Positions 5,322-6,788 of a stretch of DNA of 6,788 nucleotides are shown in pieces (the first letter of the stretch is position 1; each line of letters opens with the position of its first letter). The position numbers and the translations under genes are program-made. Below the pieces are notes generated by a model, which was not told where the DNA came from, ran no database searches, and saw only the letters and a list, made by a program, of their open reading frames with translations. Origin of the DNA: Bacteroidota bacterium (GTDB lineage Bacteria > Bacteroidota > Bacteroidia > Flavobacteriales_F > PHOS-HE28); contig JAEZAU010000214.1 of NCBI GenBank assembly GCA_023430325.1, positions 1 to 6,788 of the forward strand. Direction: 5' to 3'.

Positions 5322-5888
5322 ATGCAGAAGCTCATCATCCGCAACATGGTCTGTGCGCGCTGCATTGCCGCAGTACAGCGTGTCTTGATCGACCACGATG
5401 TTCCGGTGAAGAACATCGAGCTGGGTGAGATCGAACTTTTGGAGGATCTGCCGCAGGAAAAGATCGATGCGATACGCGAACCATTGCAAAAACAAGGCTT
5501 CGAACTCGTCGATGACCGCGAAGCAGCGATGATCGCGAAGATCAAAAGCGCGATCGTCCAGCTGGTGCATCACAACGGCGAGAGCGAAAAAGTGAAACTG
5601 ACCGATCACATCAGTTCAGTGCTTCACAAGGAATATTCATCATTGGCCGCGTTGTTCAGCGAAGTGGAAGGAATCACCATCGAGCACTACTTCCTCCTGC
5701 AACGCCTCGAACGGGTTAAGGAGCTGATCAAGTACGGCGAACTCACCATGAGCGAGATCGCGTTCCAAACGGGCTTCAGCAGCGTGGCACATTTGAGTGC
5801 GCAATTCAAGAAGCTGACCGGAATGACACCCACGGCTTTCAAGGACATGGGGGCGGGAAGGAAGCCGTTGGACCAGGTGGGGATGTGA
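5322..5888 (+). CDS. AraC-family regulator with N-terminal HMA-like CxxC domain
   Basis: A 188-residue protein in two parts. Residues 1-66 look like a ferredoxin-fold HMA (heavy-metal-associated) domain: beta strand KLIIRNMV, then C11-A-R-C14 (CxxC) at the head of a helix, and a closing FELVDD strand. Residues 85-175 are an AraC-type DNA-binding domain: first HTH SSLAALFSEVEGITIEHYFL (106-125), linker helix LERVKELIKYG, second HTH MSEIAFQTGFSSVAHLSAQF (143-162), then KKLTGMTPTAFK. Because the cysteines replace the usual cupin ligand domain, sensing of Cu, Zn or another soft metal is plausible but inferred. The start directly abuts the ruvB stop (TAAATG), so it relies on the ruvB transcript or on re-initiation. 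No metal transporter lies beside it here. The architecture resembles regulators I know from Bacteroidota. Confidence 0.88.
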   Translation: MQKLIIRNMVCARCIAAVQRVLIDHDVPVKNIELGEIELLEDLPQEKIDAIREPLQKQGFELVDDREAAMIAKIKSAIVQLVHHNGESEKVKLTDHISSVLHKEYSSLAALFSEVEGITIEHYFLLQRLERVKELIKYGELTMSEIAFQTGFSSVAHLSAQFKKLTGMTPTAFKDMGAGRKPLDQVGM

Positions 5889-6015
5889 GAGTTGCTTGTT
5901 AACCAGCATGACGCAGGACATGGTGCGGAAGCTGGCGACGCATTGAGACGCCGTTGGTGAGCACACTTGTTGCTATGATCGATCGTATCCCCTGGGAGCC
6001 GCCCCCCGCACCACC

Positions 6016-6023
6016 TAACTTGG
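6016..6023 (+). promoter_or_regulatory. Candidate -7 promoter box of the second AraC-type gene
   Basis: TAACTTGG, one mismatch from TAnnTTTG, 4 nt before the ATG at 6028, again implying a nearly leaderless transcript. The rest of the 139-nt gap after the preceding gene (5889-6027) shows no convincing terminator or other signal. Confidence 0.4.
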
Positions 6024-6027
6024 CAAC

Positions 6028-6788
6028 ATGGATGATCTGTTCCGCATGTTCCGTGTGGATGCCGCAGAAGCGCAACGAATCGCCGCTGCGCCCGATGAGC
6101 CGCACCAGCATGATTTCGAGGAGCTGATCATAGGCATCGAAGGCCAGCTCGAGCATTTCATCGATTTCCGCACATCCACCATCGCAGCGCCATTCGTAAG
6201 CTTCGTCACCAAAGGCAAGGTGCACCGGGTAAAGCCCGGCTTGAAGGATGGCCGGTGTGATATGTGGGTGTTGCGTTTCCGCAGCGAATTCATCCCCGAG
6301 ACCACCTTCCAACTCTATGCATTCTTCCACGCCAATGCCGATATCGCGTTGCCGGATGCGTTCTGTTTCAACCGGCTGTTGACCGTTTGCGAATTGATCG
6401 CCGGTGAGATGAAACAAGCCGAGCCTGATCTGGCCGTCGTACGTCAATTGCTCAGCGCCTTGTTCACGTTGATCCGCAGTGAACACCGGCGCCAGCATCC
6501 GGAGATCGAAACACCTGCGGCCACACAGAGCGAGACCTTCCGCAACTTTCTGCAGATCCTCGAAGAGAATTTCCGCCAGCCGCACGATGTGGACTTCTAC
6601 GCATCGCAACTCTTCATGAGCCCGCGCAACCTGAACCTGATCACGCAACACATCCTGCAACAGAGCGTGAGCCGCATCATCGAAACACGCAAGCTCATCG
6701 AGGCGAAGAACCTGTTGATCAAGACCGATAAGCCCGTGAGCGAGATCGGCTTCGAGCTGGGCTATAACGAGAAGGCCTATTTCACCCG
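6028..6788 (+). CDS. AraC-family transcriptional regulator, 3' end cut by the window
   Basis: The frame is open from ATG 6028 to the window edge: 253 codons and no stop, so the C-terminus is missing. Residues about 20-165 form an N-terminal sensory domain of the kind common in Bacteroidota AraC proteins (FVTKGKVHRVKPG at about 55-67, SEFIPETTFQLYAFF at about 87-101); its ligand is unknown. The DNA-binding domain starts at about 172: first HTH in DFYASQLFMSPRNLNLITQH, helix SRIIETRKLIEAKNLL, then the second HTH PVSEIGFELGYNEKAYFT, broken off mid-helix. About 20-30 residues are probably missing. A long antisense open frame (5899-6660) is a shadow without recognisable domains. The gene is separated from the HMA-AraC gene by 139 nt and has its own candidate -7 box, so it is probably an independent unit. 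Confidence 0.92.
   Translation, partial: MDDLFRMFRVDAAEAQRIAAAPDEPHQHDFEELIIGIEGQLEHFIDFRTSTIAAPFVSFVTKGKVHRVKPGLKDGRCDMWVLRFRSEFIPETTFQLYAFFHANADIALPDAFCFNRLLTVCELIAGEMKQAEPDLAVVRQLLSALFTLIRSEHRRQHPEIETPAATQSETFRNFLQILEENFRQPHDVDFYASQLFMSPRNLNLITQHILQQSVSRIIETRKLIEAKNLLIKTDKPVSEIGFELGYNEKAYFT

Noticed and set aside
5960..6010. GATCGATC plus a C-rich stretch before the second AraC-type gene as an operator or origin element
   Set aside because: GATC repeats are common all over the window, and no second copy or dyad extending beyond 8 bp is present.
5899..6660. A 253-codon minus-strand open frame
   Set aside because: It is the antisense shadow of an AraC-type gene whose domains are unmistakable on the plus strand; that gene simply runs off the edge without a stop.

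Overview
The window looks like chromosomal DNA from a fairly GC-rich member of the Bacteroidota, probably Flavobacteriales-like. Four things point that way. Several starts follow a TAnnTTTG-type -7 box (a perfect TACCTTTG before ruvB), and Shine-Dalgarno motifs are largely absent. There is a secreted beta-rich protein, an HMA-like/AraC regulator of a kind I associate with Bacteroidota, and a QueD-type enzyme with the PTxEN and ETxTSWAEW motifs. No rRNA, tRNA, CRISPR array, transposase or integrase was seen.

Layout. 1-216 (+) is the 3' end of a QueD/6-pyruvoyl-tetrahydropterin-synthase family gene. It converges on a minus-strand block at 233-3267. Read in its own direction, that block holds a conserved-looking helical His/Glu-rich protein (3267-2866), a hairpin terminator, an Rrf2/NsrR-like regulator (2773-2339), and then four tightly packed genes: a group III-like truncated haemoglobin (2273-1878), a four-helix membrane protein of unknown function (1881-1426), an RIC/YtfE-type di-iron Fe-S cluster repair protein (1418-684) and a second hemerythrin-domain protein (697-233). 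After a divergent intergenic region with REP-like hairpins come, on the plus strand, a secreted beta-rich protein (3536-4153), ruvB (4296-5321), an AraC-type regulator with an N-terminal HMA-like CxxC domain starting directly after the ruvB stop (5322-5888), and a second AraC-type regulator cut by the right edge (6028-6788).

How they work together. The minus-strand block reads as a nitric-oxide/nitrosative-stress and Fe-S repair module. The Rrf2 protein has three cysteines suited to an Fe-S cluster. Almost the same perfect palindrome (core GGACAAATTTGTCC) lies before its own gene and before the globin-led operon, so the simplest model is an NO- or Fe-S-sensing repressor controlling itself and the operon. 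The globin would bind or detoxify NO/O2, RIC would repair damaged clusters, and the hemerythrin could bind O2/NO or iron. The membrane protein and the 133-residue helical protein are the least explained parts and the best candidates for new biology. The plus-strand half looks like ordinary housekeeping and regulation, apart from the ruvB-regulator pairing.
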